This document shows, in pieces, positions 7,008 through 14,688 of a stretch of 16,771 nucleotides of DNA. Each line of letters starts with the position of its first letter. The stretch's first letter is position 1. A model generated the notes under the pieces. It made no database searches and was not told the origin of the DNA. It saw nothing but the letters and a program-made list of their open reading frames with translations. Origin of the DNA: Prolixibacteraceae bacterium (lineage in GTDB: Bacteria > Bacteroidota > Bacteroidia > Bacteroidales > Prolixibacteraceae); contig JALOCD010000098.1 of the NCBI GenBank assembly GCA_023228025.1, positions 1 through 16,771 on the forward strand, written 5' to 3'. Made by a program: the position numbers and the translations under genes.

Positions 7008-7508
7008 GTGAAGAAAAATAATCTGGAATTAGAAGAAGATTTCAAAGAGCAAGCAGTCCAGATCGACGATCTGGACAGAAAAATACTTAAACTTATTACC
7101 AACAATGCCAGGGTTCCGTTTTTGGAGGTGGCAAGGGAATGTGGCGTCTCCGGCGCTGCCATTCACCAGCGGGTACAACGCCTGATCTCCATGGGGGTTG
7201 TGACTGGATCTGAATTTATCGTCAGTCCCTCCAGATTGGGCTATAATACGACTGCTTTCATGGGCATTTACCTGGAAAAAACGAGCTTCGACAGGAAAGT
7301 GCTAAAACAACTAAAGGATATACCGGAAGTGGTAGAATGTCATCATACTACCGGACAATATGCCATTTTCATCAAGATTCAAACGAAAACAAACAAGCAT
7401 CTGATGAAGATCATTGACACGGATCTTCAGGCGATCGATGGCATCGCACGTACCGAAACTTTTATCTCCCTGGAACAGGACTTCAAACGTCAAATCCCAA
7501 TCAAATAA
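7008..7508 (+). CDS. Lrp/AsnC-family transcriptional regulator
   Basis: The 166-residue protein has an N-terminal AsnC-type helix-turn-helix (about 22-75: DDLDRKILKLITNNARVPF, then GVSGAAIHQRVQRL). A RAM ligand-binding and oligomerisation domain follows (about 80-160: GYNTTAFMGIYLEK, then VVECHHTTGQYAIFIKIQT). The length is typical. Such regulators sense amino acids and bind as octamers or higher oligomers. The start is GTG at 7008; no upstream in-frame ATG is present and the next internal Met falls inside the HTH, so GTG is favoured. It has a near-perfect promoter of its own. It is a paralogue of the truncated regulator at 1-189. The first 18 residues are an acidic extension (LELEEDFKEQ) not found in minimal family members. 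Confidence 0.95.
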   Translation: MKKNNLELEEDFKEQAVQIDDLDRKILKLITNNARVPFLEVARECGVSGAAIHQRVQRLISMGVVTGSEFIVSPSRLGYNTTAFMGIYLEKTSFDRKVLKQLKDIPEVVECHHTTGQYAIFIKIQTKTNKHLMKIIDTDLQAIDGIARTETFISLEQDFKRQIPIK

Positions 7509-7572
7509 TTGATCATTTTTTGAAACTGTTTAATTTATACTTCAACAGCTTCATTTGAATGATTAAGGAAAT

Positions 7573-7648
7573 CTTTGTGAAATCTTAGTGACCTTTGTGG
7601 CAAGAAAAAATTAGCCACTAAGACACCAAAACGCAAAGGTTCACAAAG
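7573..7648. repeat. Interrupted palindromic intergenic repeat with about 9-10-nt periodic modules
   Basis: The left arm begins CTTTGTGAA (7573-7581) and ends GTGGC (7597-7601). The right arm begins GCCAC (7614-7618) and ends TTCACAAAG (7640-7648), so both ends are perfect complements with an imperfect middle. Each arm is built from CTTTGTG/CTTAGTG-like modules (complement CACTAAG, CACAAAG). I recognise this GCCACTAAGACAC...CACAAAG pattern as a kind of dispersed palindromic element found between genes in many environmental bacteria. Its function is unknown; it would form a hairpin in a transcript from either strand. It is not recognisable as an insertion sequence. It occupies the 205-nt spacer between convergent genes. 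Confidence 0.6.
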
Positions 7649-7713
7649 ACAAAAGTCTAAATCAAGAAAAGTAAATAAAAATTACAGCTTCCGGATCCCT
7701 TCACTGAAGTGGC

Positions 7714-8088
7714 TTAAAACGGCAAATCATCATTCTCTCCATCCTTAACAGGCAAAAAATCATCCTCGTTGTATGGAGGAGGCGGTACCTGATCCCCTAT
7801 TGCCGGAGATTTTTCCATCCTGTCAATTTTAAATGCGTTTACATTGTGGTACCATTTACCATTGTATTCGCGTCCTTCCAGACTAAAACTGACCTCGAGC
7901 TCACGATTCTTATCGCTTTCACTGATCATCTCCGTTTTGTCGTTAAACAGGGTGAAGCAGATTTTCTTTGGAAACTGATCGTCCGGAACTTCCAGAACAA
8001 AATCCAGCTTTTTCCACTCCCCTCTCGCACTGCTTCCAGTTTGCAGCGGAAGAATGTCGATCAATTTACCTTTTACTTTAAAACTCAT
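7714..8088 (-). CDS. DUF3127 (OB-fold-like) protein with SSB-like acidic C-terminal tip
   Basis: The 124-residue protein has the DUF3127 core at residues 1-92. Key segments are MSFKVKGKLIDILPLQTG, EWKKLDFVLEV, the FPKKICFTLFNDK strand pair, LEVSFSLEGREYNGKWYHN and the closing A.KI. Members have an OB-like beta structure and are abundant in Bacteroidota; function is not established. Residues 93-124 are a Pro-rich, acidic, probably disordered tail ending DGENDDLPF. This copies the tip of bacterial SSB (DD.PF), which recruits repair and replication proteins, so a DNA- or SSB-network role is a reasonable guess. Its start lies only 20 nt downstream of a strong hairpin. No promoter box was found, so expression may depend on read-through from the FKBP gene. 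Confidence 0.9.
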   Translation of the reverse strand: MSFKVKGKLIDILPLQTGSSARGEWKKLDFVLEVPDDQFPKKICFTLFNDKTEMISESDKNRELEVSFSLEGREYNGKWYHNVNAFKIDRMEKSPAIGDQVPPPPYNEDDFLPVKDGENDDLPF

Positions 8089-8108
8089 ATCATTGGTATT
8101 TAGTAAAT

Positions 8109-8145
8109 AAAACCCGGAAGATGAGATTCATCCATTCCGGGTTTT
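8109..8145. terminator. Strong hairpin (terminator or attenuator) between the FKBP gene and the DUF3127 gene
   Basis: AAAACCCGGAA (8109-8119) and TTCCGGGTTTT (8135-8145) are a perfect 11-bp inverted repeat. The loop contains a further GATGA/TCATC pairing. Read on the minus strand it ends in a T-rich run (TTTTATTT), a classical intrinsic terminator for the FKBP transcript. It leaves only 20 nt before the DUF3127 start, so partial read-through (attenuation) is possible. Confidence 0.75.
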
Positions 8146-8183
8146 GTTCCAGAGGCAATCACCTCTATCTATAAATAAGCTAA

Positions 8184-8918
8184 TTATTTTGTTGCAGCCG
8201 GTGCAGCAGCGGCAGGTGTTGCAGGCTCGATGCTGAGCAACTCAACCTCGAAAATCAAAACGGAGTTAGGTTTAATTTTCGGTCCGGCAGCTTGTTCGCC
8301 ATATCCCAGTTCAGAAGGAATATAAATTTTCCATTTTGAACCAACAGGCATCAAAAGCAATGCTTCTGTCCAACCTTTAATGACCTGGTTTAATCCGAAT
8401 GTAACCGGTTCGCCACGGTTGACCGAACTGTCAAATACTTCACCGTCAATGGTTGTTCCATGGTAATGAACTTTCACGTTATTTTCAGCAGTTGGTTTTG
8501 GACCAGTTCCGGTCTTAATGATTTCATATTGCAATCCGGATGCTGTGGTTGTTACGCCTGCACGCTTTCCATTATCGGCCAAAAATTTCTTACCGGCCTC
8601 TTTATTTTTTCCACCCTCCAAAGATTGGGCTTTTACAAAATATGCCTGTGTAATTGCACCTGCTTTCGCAGAAGCGATAAGGCCTGAATCACCCTTCATC
8701 ACGGTAGAGAAGGCTTGTAAAATGATTTCAGTATTAAGGTCTTTACCTCCCGGTGCTGCCGGTAGATTTTTCTTGATGTTGTTACCCAAATCCACGCCAA
8801 TGGCATAGGCAGCTGAGTCAGCCTGGGTCTTCAGGTTTACTTTGGTGTTTGATGTGTTACAGGATGCCAGGGCAATTGAACCGGCTACCATTGCGAGAAG
8901 AAAATTTCTAATTTGCAT
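8184..8918 (-). CDS. Lipoprotein FKBP-type peptidyl-prolyl cis-trans isomerase (FkpA/Mip-like)
   Basis: The 244-residue protein has a lipoprotein signal peptide with lipobox LASC (Cys20). A helical FKBP_N dimerisation domain spans about 30-120 (SAAYAIGVDLG, then the KFLADNGKRAGV linker). The FKBP domain spans about 125-231. Its pocket residues are visible: Tyr152, Phe162-Asp163, Val179-Ile180, Trp183, Tyr206 and Phe223. It should be anchored in the envelope and act as a periplasmic folding catalyst or chaperone. The tail (EPATPAAAAPAATK) is Ala/Pro-rich and probably flexible. No acidic surface-export signal follows the lipid Cys. A TATCTTCG box upstream may be its promoter, and a strong hairpin ends the transcript. 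It is 120 nt from ApbE, so likely a separate unit. Confidence 0.95.
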   Translation of the reverse strand: MQIRNFLLAMVAGSIALASCNTSNTKVNLKTQADSAAYAIGVDLGNNIKKNLPAAPGGKDLNTEIILQAFSTVMKGDSGLIASAKAGAITQAYFVKAQSLEGGKNKEAGKKFLADNGKRAGVTTTASGLQYEIIKTGTGPKPTAENNVKVHYHGTTIDGEVFDSSVNRGEPVTFGLNQVIKGWTEALLLMPVGSKWKIYIPSELGYGEQAAGPKIKPNSVLIFEVELLSIEPATPAAAAPAATK

Positions 8919-8960
8919 AACTTGTTTCTATAAAAAATTGAATGATGTTTCTGAAAGGTG

Positions 8961-8968
8961 CGAAGATA
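8961..8968 (-). promoter_or_regulatory. Candidate -7 box (TATCTTCG) for the FKBP gene
   Basis: The minus strand reads TATCTTCG, seven of eight positions of the TAnnTTTG box, 43 nt before the ATG. No clear TTTG is present 19-21 nt upstream. Confidence 0.3.
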
Positions 8969-9038
8969 ACTATTTTTCAATAGATACGCATGTTGCGATG
9001 ATAATTTATTTATCTGTAACTCGTTGTTTATAGGGTTC

Positions 9039-10058
9039 TTAATTTTCCGTTAACAACTTTTCAAATCCCTGGGTATAAAATATAGTAAAACCCCCATGCT
9101 GGTCGTCGCTGATGAAATAGGCTTGAAGTTCAGGATGATTAACCAGAAAAGCTTTCGATTTCTCGAGTCCCATTACCATGAAAACTGTGTCATAAGCATC
9201 CGCTGTAATGCAATCATCCGCTACTACCGTGACACTAAGCAAACTATGCTTAACCGGATATCCATTGGAAGGGTCGATCGTATGGGAATACCTGATTCCA
9301 TTCTCTTCATAATATTTACGGTAACTCCCGGCCGTTGTAATGGCCTTATCCTTCAACAATAAAATTGTTTTAATTTGGCGCTCATCTTCAGCATTCTTGG
9401 CAGGCATTTCAATGGCAACACTCCATAACTGGCCATCCGGTTTTTGTCCACGCCCCAAAACTTCCCCCCCAACATCTATCAGGTAATGATGAATCCCCCT
9501 TTTTTCAAAAAATTGTGCCAACCAATCGCAGGTATAACCTTGGGCAATCCCATCAAAATCGACGCGGATACGCGGATCCGTTTTGAGCAATTTTCCATTT
9601 GAAAGTTGTACCTTCCGGTAACCAACCAATGGCAAAAGCGAATCAACAACGGCTTTTGTTACTTTCTCCCTTTTCTTAAAGCCAAATCCCCAGGCATCTA
9701 CCAGCGGGCCAACAGTAACATCAAAAGCTCCATAACTGGCTGCCGAAACCTCCATCGACTTCTTATAAATCGTTTCAAATATCTGGTCTGCAGTTGCAGT
9801 CGTATCATTGTTATTCAATCGTGAAATGATAGAGTTAGGCATATACTCTGATACCGATTTGTCAAACACTTTCAATAGTGAATCAACTGCAGGCTGAAGA
9901 TTTTCATCGTTCCCAGCGCAATAGGTGATGGCATAGTAGGTTCCCTGGGCGGTACCCGTCATTTTAAATATTTTAAGGTCCTTCTTTGTCGTGCAGCTCA
10001 TCAAAGCCGACAAAATCATGCCAAAATAAAACACATTGCACCAATGTAACTTCTTCAT
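9039..10058 (-). CDS. apbE: FAD:protein FMN transferase (ApbE family), lipoprotein
   Basis: The 339-residue protein has a lipoprotein signal with lipobox LMSC (Cys22). Conserved ApbE segments follow in order: TGTAQGTYY (35-42), GAFDVTVGPLVDAWGFG (110-126), DFDGIAQGYTCD (167-178), DVGGEV (195-200), TTAGSYRKYY (241-250), SHTIDPSNGYPV (258-269) and ADAYDTVFMVMG (286-297). The last includes the Asp and Thr region that binds Mg and the flavin. The enzyme moves FMN from FAD onto a threonine of periplasmic acceptor proteins such as RnfG/NqrC-type or FMN_bind proteins. No acceptor gene is in the window, so the substrate is unclear. It is 145 nt behind the beta-barrel gene and may have its own promoter. 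Confidence 0.96.
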   Translation of the reverse strand: MKKLHWCNVFYFGMILSALMSCTTKKDLKIFKMTGTAQGTYYAITYCAGNDENLQPAVDSLLKVFDKSVSEYMPNSIISRLNNNDTTATADQIFETIYKKSMEVSAASYGAFDVTVGPLVDAWGFGFKKREKVTKAVVDSLLPLVGYRKVQLSNGKLLKTDPRIRVDFDGIAQGYTCDWLAQFFEKRGIHHYLIDVGGEVLGRGQKPDGQLWSVAIEMPAKNAEDERQIKTILLLKDKAITTAGSYRKYYEENGIRYSHTIDPSNGYPVKHSLLSVTVVADDCITADAYDTVFMVMGLEKSKAFLVNHPELQAYFISDDQHGGFTIFYTQGFEKLLTEN

Positions 10059-10076
10059 TTTATTTGCATTAAATCC

Positions 10077-10117
10077 AAAATAATTATTTTTGGTAAAATA
10101 ATCTGGTATGCCAGATT
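10077..10117. promoter_or_regulatory. Two adjacent palindromes upstream of apbE
   Basis: AAAATAATTATTTT (10077-10090) is a 14-bp perfect palindrome. AATCTGG-tatg-CCAGATT (10100-10117) has 7-bp arms. They sit 19-60 nt upstream of the apbE start, where an operator could act. No regulator is assigned. Confidence 0.25.
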
Positions 10118-10203
10118 TGCACCAATTCTACAATTATTCCCATTTTGGGACACCAAATTTAAAATTGGCATAGCCGGGTAAAGATAAAATATTCAGGTAA
10201 CTT

Positions 10204-11403
10204 CTAAAAACTATATTTCAATCTCAAAAACCAATAAGTTCCGTATTCTCCATATTCTGTTCCTTTACCTCCACCAAAAAATTGAGCCGCCAGCAAAAGA
10301 TCGAGCGATTGAGTTGCGGATAATTCCAGGGAGGGAGCCAGCACTGCAGAATCATCTGATGGATTGTACATTACAGAACAATCACCTTTCAGAAGAGGCG
10401 TAATTGGATAGCTAATATGGCCAAAAATTGAATACCTGGCTTTGGTGAAATTTTTTGCTGAGATATCAAGTTCCCGGATGAACATATTTCCCCAGCCAGC
10501 CGGACCAGTCGTACCCTTTGAGTTGAATAATGCACCGGCCTGTAGAAACAAAGAGTTGCTCAAAGTATAATTAAGTGCCGTTGTGAAAACAAATTGGCCG
10601 GTACTGTCGGCAAAATTTTCATAACTTCTGAAATAACTTCCTTCACCATTAAAACCTGCTCCCTTGATCTGACCGGACCATCCTCCTCCTACCACAAAAT
10701 CTTGCGCCATAACACCACTGAGCAGTTGAAAATCCCAATCCCAGCGGTTAAAACGATACAATGCTGCCGCAGTCAATTTCCTTTTGTGATCCAGCTTTGC
10801 CGCCACATCAAACGAAGATGCCGGACCGGTGTAATATTGAAACCTGACTGCATCACTACCGGGTCTTTCGACATAATCGAAATCAAGATAGTTGAAGCTG
10901 TTGAACAGGTCGTTGGGGGTCCAAACCATGTTAATACCCCAATTGATTCGCTGACGACCCAGTGTAACTTCGTATTTCCCTGAAGTATAATTCATCAAAG
11001 CCCTATCAAAATTAGTGTAGAGATGATAACCGGAATTTTTTGCAACGGTAAAAGTCAAATCCATAAATCCATCGTCACGCGACTGAAAATCTGACAGATA
11101 TGGATAATATTCAGACATTATTCCACCAAAAGTAAGATTGTTGCGCATGCCTACCTTAAAAGTCAGTTTCTTGCTTGGATTCCATTCCCAATCGATCCTG
11201 TTTTTCACCTCCTCAAGATTACCCCATTGTGGAAAGAATGCACCATTAAGCATCGTAGCCATTCCTTCCACAAACCCCTTGACACTAATTTTCCCTTGCT
11301 TTTCCTGGCCATTTACCGTTAAATTGGCCAAAGCAATCAGCAATACAAAAATCAATGACCTGAATTTCAAAAAATTGTATCTATATGACTGAGATAAAAT
11401 CAT
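10204..11403 (-). CDS. Outer-membrane beta-barrel protein associated with an ABC export operon
   Basis: The 399-residue protein has an N-terminal signal (hydrophobic core about 14-27, cleavage near residue 32). Alternating beta-strand patterns then run to a C-terminal aromatic strand, YWFLRLKYSF, ending in Phe as outer-membrane barrels do. A central motif GRQRINWGINMVWTPNDLF (149-167), then YVERPGSDAVRFQYY, resembles barrel proteins (distantly DUF1302-like) that lie next to LolA-like and ABC or RND transporter genes. It follows the ATPase gene after 70 nt of purine-repeat DNA, and AAAGGA lies about 8 nt before its ATG. Likely the outer-membrane part of the same system. Family naming is uncertain; location is well supported. 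Confidence 0.8.
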   Translation of the reverse strand: MILSQSYRYNFLKFRSLIFVLLIALANLTVNGQEKQGKISVKGFVEGMATMLNGAFFPQWGNLEEVKNRIDWEWNPSKKLTFKVGMRNNLTFGGIMSEYYPYLSDFQSRDDGFMDLTFTVAKNSGYHLYTNFDRALMNYTSGKYEVTLGRQRINWGINMVWTPNDLFNSFNYLDFDYVERPGSDAVRFQYYTGPASSFDVAAKLDHKRKLTAAALYRFNRWDWDFQLLSGVMAQDFVVGGGWSGQIKGAGFNGEGSYFRSYENFADSTGQFVFTTALNYTLSNSLFLQAGALFNSKGTTGPAGWGNMFIRELDISAKNFTKARYSIFGHISYPITPLLKGDCSVMYNPSDDSAVLAPSLELSATQSLDLLLAAQFFGGGKGTEYGEYGTYWFLRLKYSF

Positions 11404-11407
11404 TGGG

Positions 11408-11485
11408 TTATCCTTTCTCGATAAGCGTTCTCCTCACTTTATCCTTTTCCCTTTATCCTTTTTACTTTATCCTTTATCCTTTCCC
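11408..11485. repeat. Imperfect tandem purine tract (AAGGATAA units on the minus strand)
   Basis: The minus strand repeats AAGGATAA-like units about five times between the ATPase 3' end and the barrel start (plus-strand TTTATCCTT at 11408, 11438, 11452, 11466 and 11473). The stop codon of the ATPase is part of a unit, and the unit next to the barrel could serve as a ribosome site (AAAGGA). Confidence 0.6.
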
Positions 11486-12169
11486 TTCCTGCCTTACATC
11501 ATCCGTCAGTTTTCCATCTTCAATCCTGATAACCCTTGTCGCTTTGTCAACCACCCGCTGATCATGCGTAGCAAAAATGAAAGTAACATTCAATTCCCTG
11601 TTCATCTCACGCATTATTTCCAGTAGTTCGGCCGTTGCCTTGGAATCAAGATTGGCAGTTGGTTCATCAGCAATGATAAAGTCAGGGTTTGAAGCCAGCG
11701 CTCTTGCCACCGCCACTCTTTGTTGTTGACCTCCTGATAAGCGTGAAGGCCGGTCATGCAATTTGTCATTCAATCCCACCCTGTCGAGCAATAACCTCGC
11801 CTTTTCGATCCGCTCTTTTTTGGAAACGCCTTGCAACTCCATGATAAAAGCTACATTCTCGAGGGCAGTGAGCACAGGGATCAGGTTGTACGTCTGAAAG
11901 ACAAATCCAATGTGATGCAACCTGAATGCAATCTGTTCGTGTGATCTCAGGTGCGTAATCTCCTTTCCTGCAATCATGACCGTGCCCGAGGTTGGGGTAT
12001 CCAATCCGCTCAAAAGATTGAGCAGCGTGGTCTTTCCACATCCTGATGGTCCAACGATTGCAGCAAAATCACCCTTCTCAAAATCAAGAGTGATGCCATT
12101 CACGGCATGAACCGGTATTTTACCCTCGTTGTAGGTTTTATAAACATCCCTGATTTGTATGATTGCCAT
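11474..12169 (-). CDS. ABC transporter ATP-binding protein, LolD/MacB type
   Basis: The 231-residue nucleotide-binding domain has Walker A GPSGCGKT (40-47), Q-loop at Gln92 (FVFQTYNLIP), signature LSGGQQQR (144-151), Walker B FIIADEP (164-170), D-loop NLDS and H-loop His202 (FATHD). The ENVAF and LSGGQQQRVAVARAL sequences place it with LolD/MacB ATPases that drive mechanotransmission rather than membrane-crossing transport. I use the ATG at 12169; a TTG at 12178 would add three residues. It follows the second permease by 10 nt, clearly one operon. It would serve both permeases as a homodimer. Confidence 0.96.
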   Translation of the reverse strand: MAIIQIRDVYKTYNEGKIPVHAVNGITLDFEKGDFAAIVGPSGCGKTTLLNLLSGLDTPTSGTVMIAGKEITHLRSHEQIAFRLHHIGFVFQTYNLIPVLTALENVAFIMELQGVSKKERIEKARLLLDRVGLNDKLHDRPSRLSGGQQQRVAVARALASNPDFIIADEPTANLDSKATAELLEIMREMNRELNVTFIFATHDQRVVDKATRVIRIEDGKLTDDVRQEGKG

Positions 12170-12179
12170 AGTTGCCAAT

Positions 12180-13418
12180 TTAACCGTTGTAATGTAGAGC
12201 TTCCACAGGATTCATTTTTAATGCCTTGCGTGCCGGGTAAATGGATGCGATCATTGCTGTTACCGTCACCATCAAGGCCACAATGGGGTACAACTCAGGT
12301 GGTGCATACAAATAGACAACCGAATTGTATCCAATAGAATTAATGCCTTTGCCGAAAATGCTGAGATCAATACCTGAGTGGGAAAACCAGGTTACTAAAG
12401 CCAGACTTACCACAATACCAGCTGCTCCGCCTGTGATGGATAAAAACAAAGTTTCATAGAGTATCATTTTAAATATATTCCCACGCTGCATTCCGTTGGC
12501 CATCAGCATACCAATCTCCCTTGTCCTTTCCAATACGGCCATCATCATGGTATTGACAATCCCAAATGCCAAGGCAAACAGGATTATTCCCATGAAAATA
12601 TAGGAAAAAAAGATGGTGTATTCGTCAATTACTCTTAAAGTAGGATCCAGTTCATCCCAGCTTTGCAAGACCATCTTTTTGGTTTCCAATTCCCGGCTTA
12701 AAACCAAATTGAGCTGCTTTCGGAAATTTTCTATTTCCGAAGTTTTGAAAAGCCTGACAGCAATTTCAGATGTACTGTTCCCGTCGAATTCAAGCAGTTT
12801 GTCCAGATCACTTCTCACGACAAAAACATTGGCTTCATCATATAGGTCATTGTGGGTAAAATAGATACCTGTGACTTTGAAAGCGGCTTCAACGATCGAA
12901 CCTTTTTCGTTGGCCATCGACAGAACAACTTTCGAGCCCAGCTTTGCATGAAGTTTTTCGGCCATTTTTCGACTCAACAGCATGGGCATTCGTCTGGATC
13001 CGTCAAAATATCCCCCTTCAACCACATTCTGGTAAATATTGGTAACCTTTTTTTCAGAATCCGGATCAATGCCGTTGACCATGGTTCCGGCCGCTGTCGT
13101 GGCCGTTTTGATCATTGCACTGTTTTTTGTTCGATAAGAAACTCCCTTTAAATTATCCAAAGAGGCAATTTTGCCGCACAGGCTATCCGGATTGTGAATG
13201 ACAAAACGAATTTCCTGGTTCATCAGATATTCGGGATGGTGAATTTGAAAATCGGACAATTCGTTGGAAATGGCTGCCCGGTTACGCTGATCGTTCATAC
13301 CCATCATAAAAGCATTGTAAAAAATGCCTCCCGTGAGGCCCATCATCATCGCCAGCATGATGACAACACTCCGCGATCTGTTTCTCCATACATTTCTCCA
13401 GGCAATCGACCAAATCAT
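12180..13418 (-). CDS. FtsX/MacB-type ABC permease (second in operon)
   Basis: The 412-residue inner-membrane protein starts MIWSIAWRNVWRNRSRS, the usual cytoplasmic anchor before TM1 (about 17-38). A MacB_PCD-like periplasmic domain of about 230 residues follows. The FtsX core comes next: TM2 (about 275-300), the coupling segment LERTREIGMLMANGMQRGNI, then two more helices and the terminal YPARKALKMNPVEAL motif typical of the family. Four helices plus a large periplasmic domain is the LolC/LolE/MacB layout. It is 12 nt behind the first permease. The two permeases differ clearly in sequence, so a LolCE-like heterodimer is likely. Confidence 0.94.
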   Translation of the reverse strand: MIWSIAWRNVWRNRSRSVVIMLAMMMGLTGGIFYNAFMMGMNDQRNRAAISNELSDFQIHHPEYLMNQEIRFVIHNPDSLCGKIASLDNLKGVSYRTKNSAMIKTATTAAGTMVNGIDPDSEKKVTNIYQNVVEGGYFDGSRRMPMLLSRKMAEKLHAKLGSKVVLSMANEKGSIVEAAFKVTGIYFTHNDLYDEANVFVVRSDLDKLLEFDGNSTSEIAVRLFKTSEIENFRKQLNLVLSRELETKKMVLQSWDELDPTLRVIDEYTIFFSYIFMGIILFALAFGIVNTMMMAVLERTREIGMLMANGMQRGNIFKMILYETLFLSITGGAAGIVVSLALVTWFSHSGIDLSIFGKGINSIGYNSVVYLYAPPELYPIVALMVTVTAMIASIYPARKALKMNPVEALHYNG

Positions 13419-13430
13419 GATTTAATTTTT

Positions 13431-14660
13431 TTAAGATCGGATGGCATCCTGAATTTTTAATGCAAATACTGTAGCAACCGGATAAAGAGCTGCCAGTAAG
13501 GATAAAATAAATACGACAATCCCCTGGTTGACAAACATCAGAAATCCATCAGAGAATGGCATTACCGGTTCGATGTTGTACTGGGCCATCATCTCACCCA
13601 TTTCACCTGGCATAAGGATCGGATTAAGGTGATAATGCCGGATGATTGGCCATGTTATAATTATACCTCCAACAACACCGGATAATCCGGTCATCAGAGA
13701 TTCCAGAATTACCACCAGGGCAAGTTTTGAACGGTGCATGCCGATGGAAACAAGGATCGCAAACTCTTTCCTCCTTTCGAGCGTACCCATCAACACAGTA
13801 CCGAAGATGCCCATTGCGATGATGATGTAAAGTATTCCCGCAATGATGACACCGCCAGCATTGTCAGCCTCAATCTGTTGCAGCATGATTTCCAACATCT
13901 CATCCCAACGCATGATGGTGGCTTGTTGATGATCTTTGATGATTGCTTTCAGCTGGTCCTCAACCTTTTTCGTCAGGGAAATATCCTCTGTCATGACCGC
14001 CACAGATGTTACGAGGTTCGGTTCGTACGGAGAAAACAGCCTGGTTGCGCATTTAATCGGCATAAAAATCATTGTGCCATTTTCCATCGGCGACAACAAT
14101 TTGATGATTCCTCTCACCGAAAATTTCCCGGCCGCCGTGATCCCTTGATAACCCTGTCCCAGTATCACAAGGGTATCCCCAACGTCGATGCCCAAAAAAG
14201 CCGCCAGTTTGGTCGCAACGATAACACAACTATCGTCAGATGCGGGATATTCGCCTTTTATCAACCTTCGCGATAGATGAAGGATCGAGTCCTGCTGTTC
14301 AGGGACCATACCGGTTACAAAGACACCTTTGGTCTGTTCCCCGTATGACCCCAAAGCAAAAGATTCCAGTTTCGGAGCTGTTTCCCTGATCAGTTTCAGG
14401 CTTTTTACCTTGGCCTTCAGCGTTGAATCATAAACAAGTGCATCGTTGATGGAATGGCTGTCCCAATATCCCTTGCCCTGAATCTGCAAGTTTCCAACCT
14501 GTCTTATACCGGCATTAATCATGTTCTCATAACTTCCCAATTGCATCGAACGCATCAACAGCGTGAGGAACACAGAAAGGATTACCGAAACAATGGTGAT
14601 GGTAGTTCTTCTGCGGTTACGCCAAATATTACGCCATGCAATTTTTAACAGCGAGGTCAT
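13431..14660 (-). CDS. FtsX/MacB-type ABC permease (first in operon)
   Basis: The 409-residue protein starts MTSLLKIAWRNIWRNRRRT, then TM1 (about 20-40) and a periplasmic domain. The FtsX core follows, with TM2 near 272-295 and coupling segment LERRKEFAILVSIGMHRSKL. The last helices end ALYPVATVFALKIQDAIRS. It has the same topology as the neighbouring permease but little sequence identity outside the N-terminal WRN.WRN and coupling motifs. It lies 28 nt behind the LolA-like gene. LolF/MacB-type roles (lipoprotein extraction, or export of a lipid or small molecule) are possible. Confidence 0.94.
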   Translation of the reverse strand: MTSLLKIAWRNIWRNRRRTTITIVSVILSVFLTLLMRSMQLGSYENMINAGIRQVGNLQIQGKGYWDSHSINDALVYDSTLKAKVKSLKLIRETAPKLESFALGSYGEQTKGVFVTGMVPEQQDSILHLSRRLIKGEYPASDDSCVIVATKLAAFLGIDVGDTLVILGQGYQGITAAGKFSVRGIIKLLSPMENGTMIFMPIKCATRLFSPYEPNLVTSVAVMTEDISLTKKVEDQLKAIIKDHQQATIMRWDEMLEIMLQQIEADNAGGVIIAGILYIIIAMGIFGTVLMGTLERRKEFAILVSIGMHRSKLALVVILESLMTGLSGVVGGIIITWPIIRHYHLNPILMPGEMGEMMAQYNIEPVMPFSDGFLMFVNQGIVVFILSLLAALYPVATVFALKIQDAIRS

Positions 14661-14688
14661 GTTTTGGAAATATTTTTATGCCGATAAG

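Noticed and set aside
7573..7648. CRISPR array or insertion-sequence end
   Set aside because: There are no regularly spaced identical repeats with unique spacers, and no transposase or target-site duplication was found.
13734..14276. 180-residue plus-strand ORF opposite a permease
   Set aside because: It is antisense to the FtsX permease; its His/Arg-rich composition is typical of a shadow frame and no family is recognisable.
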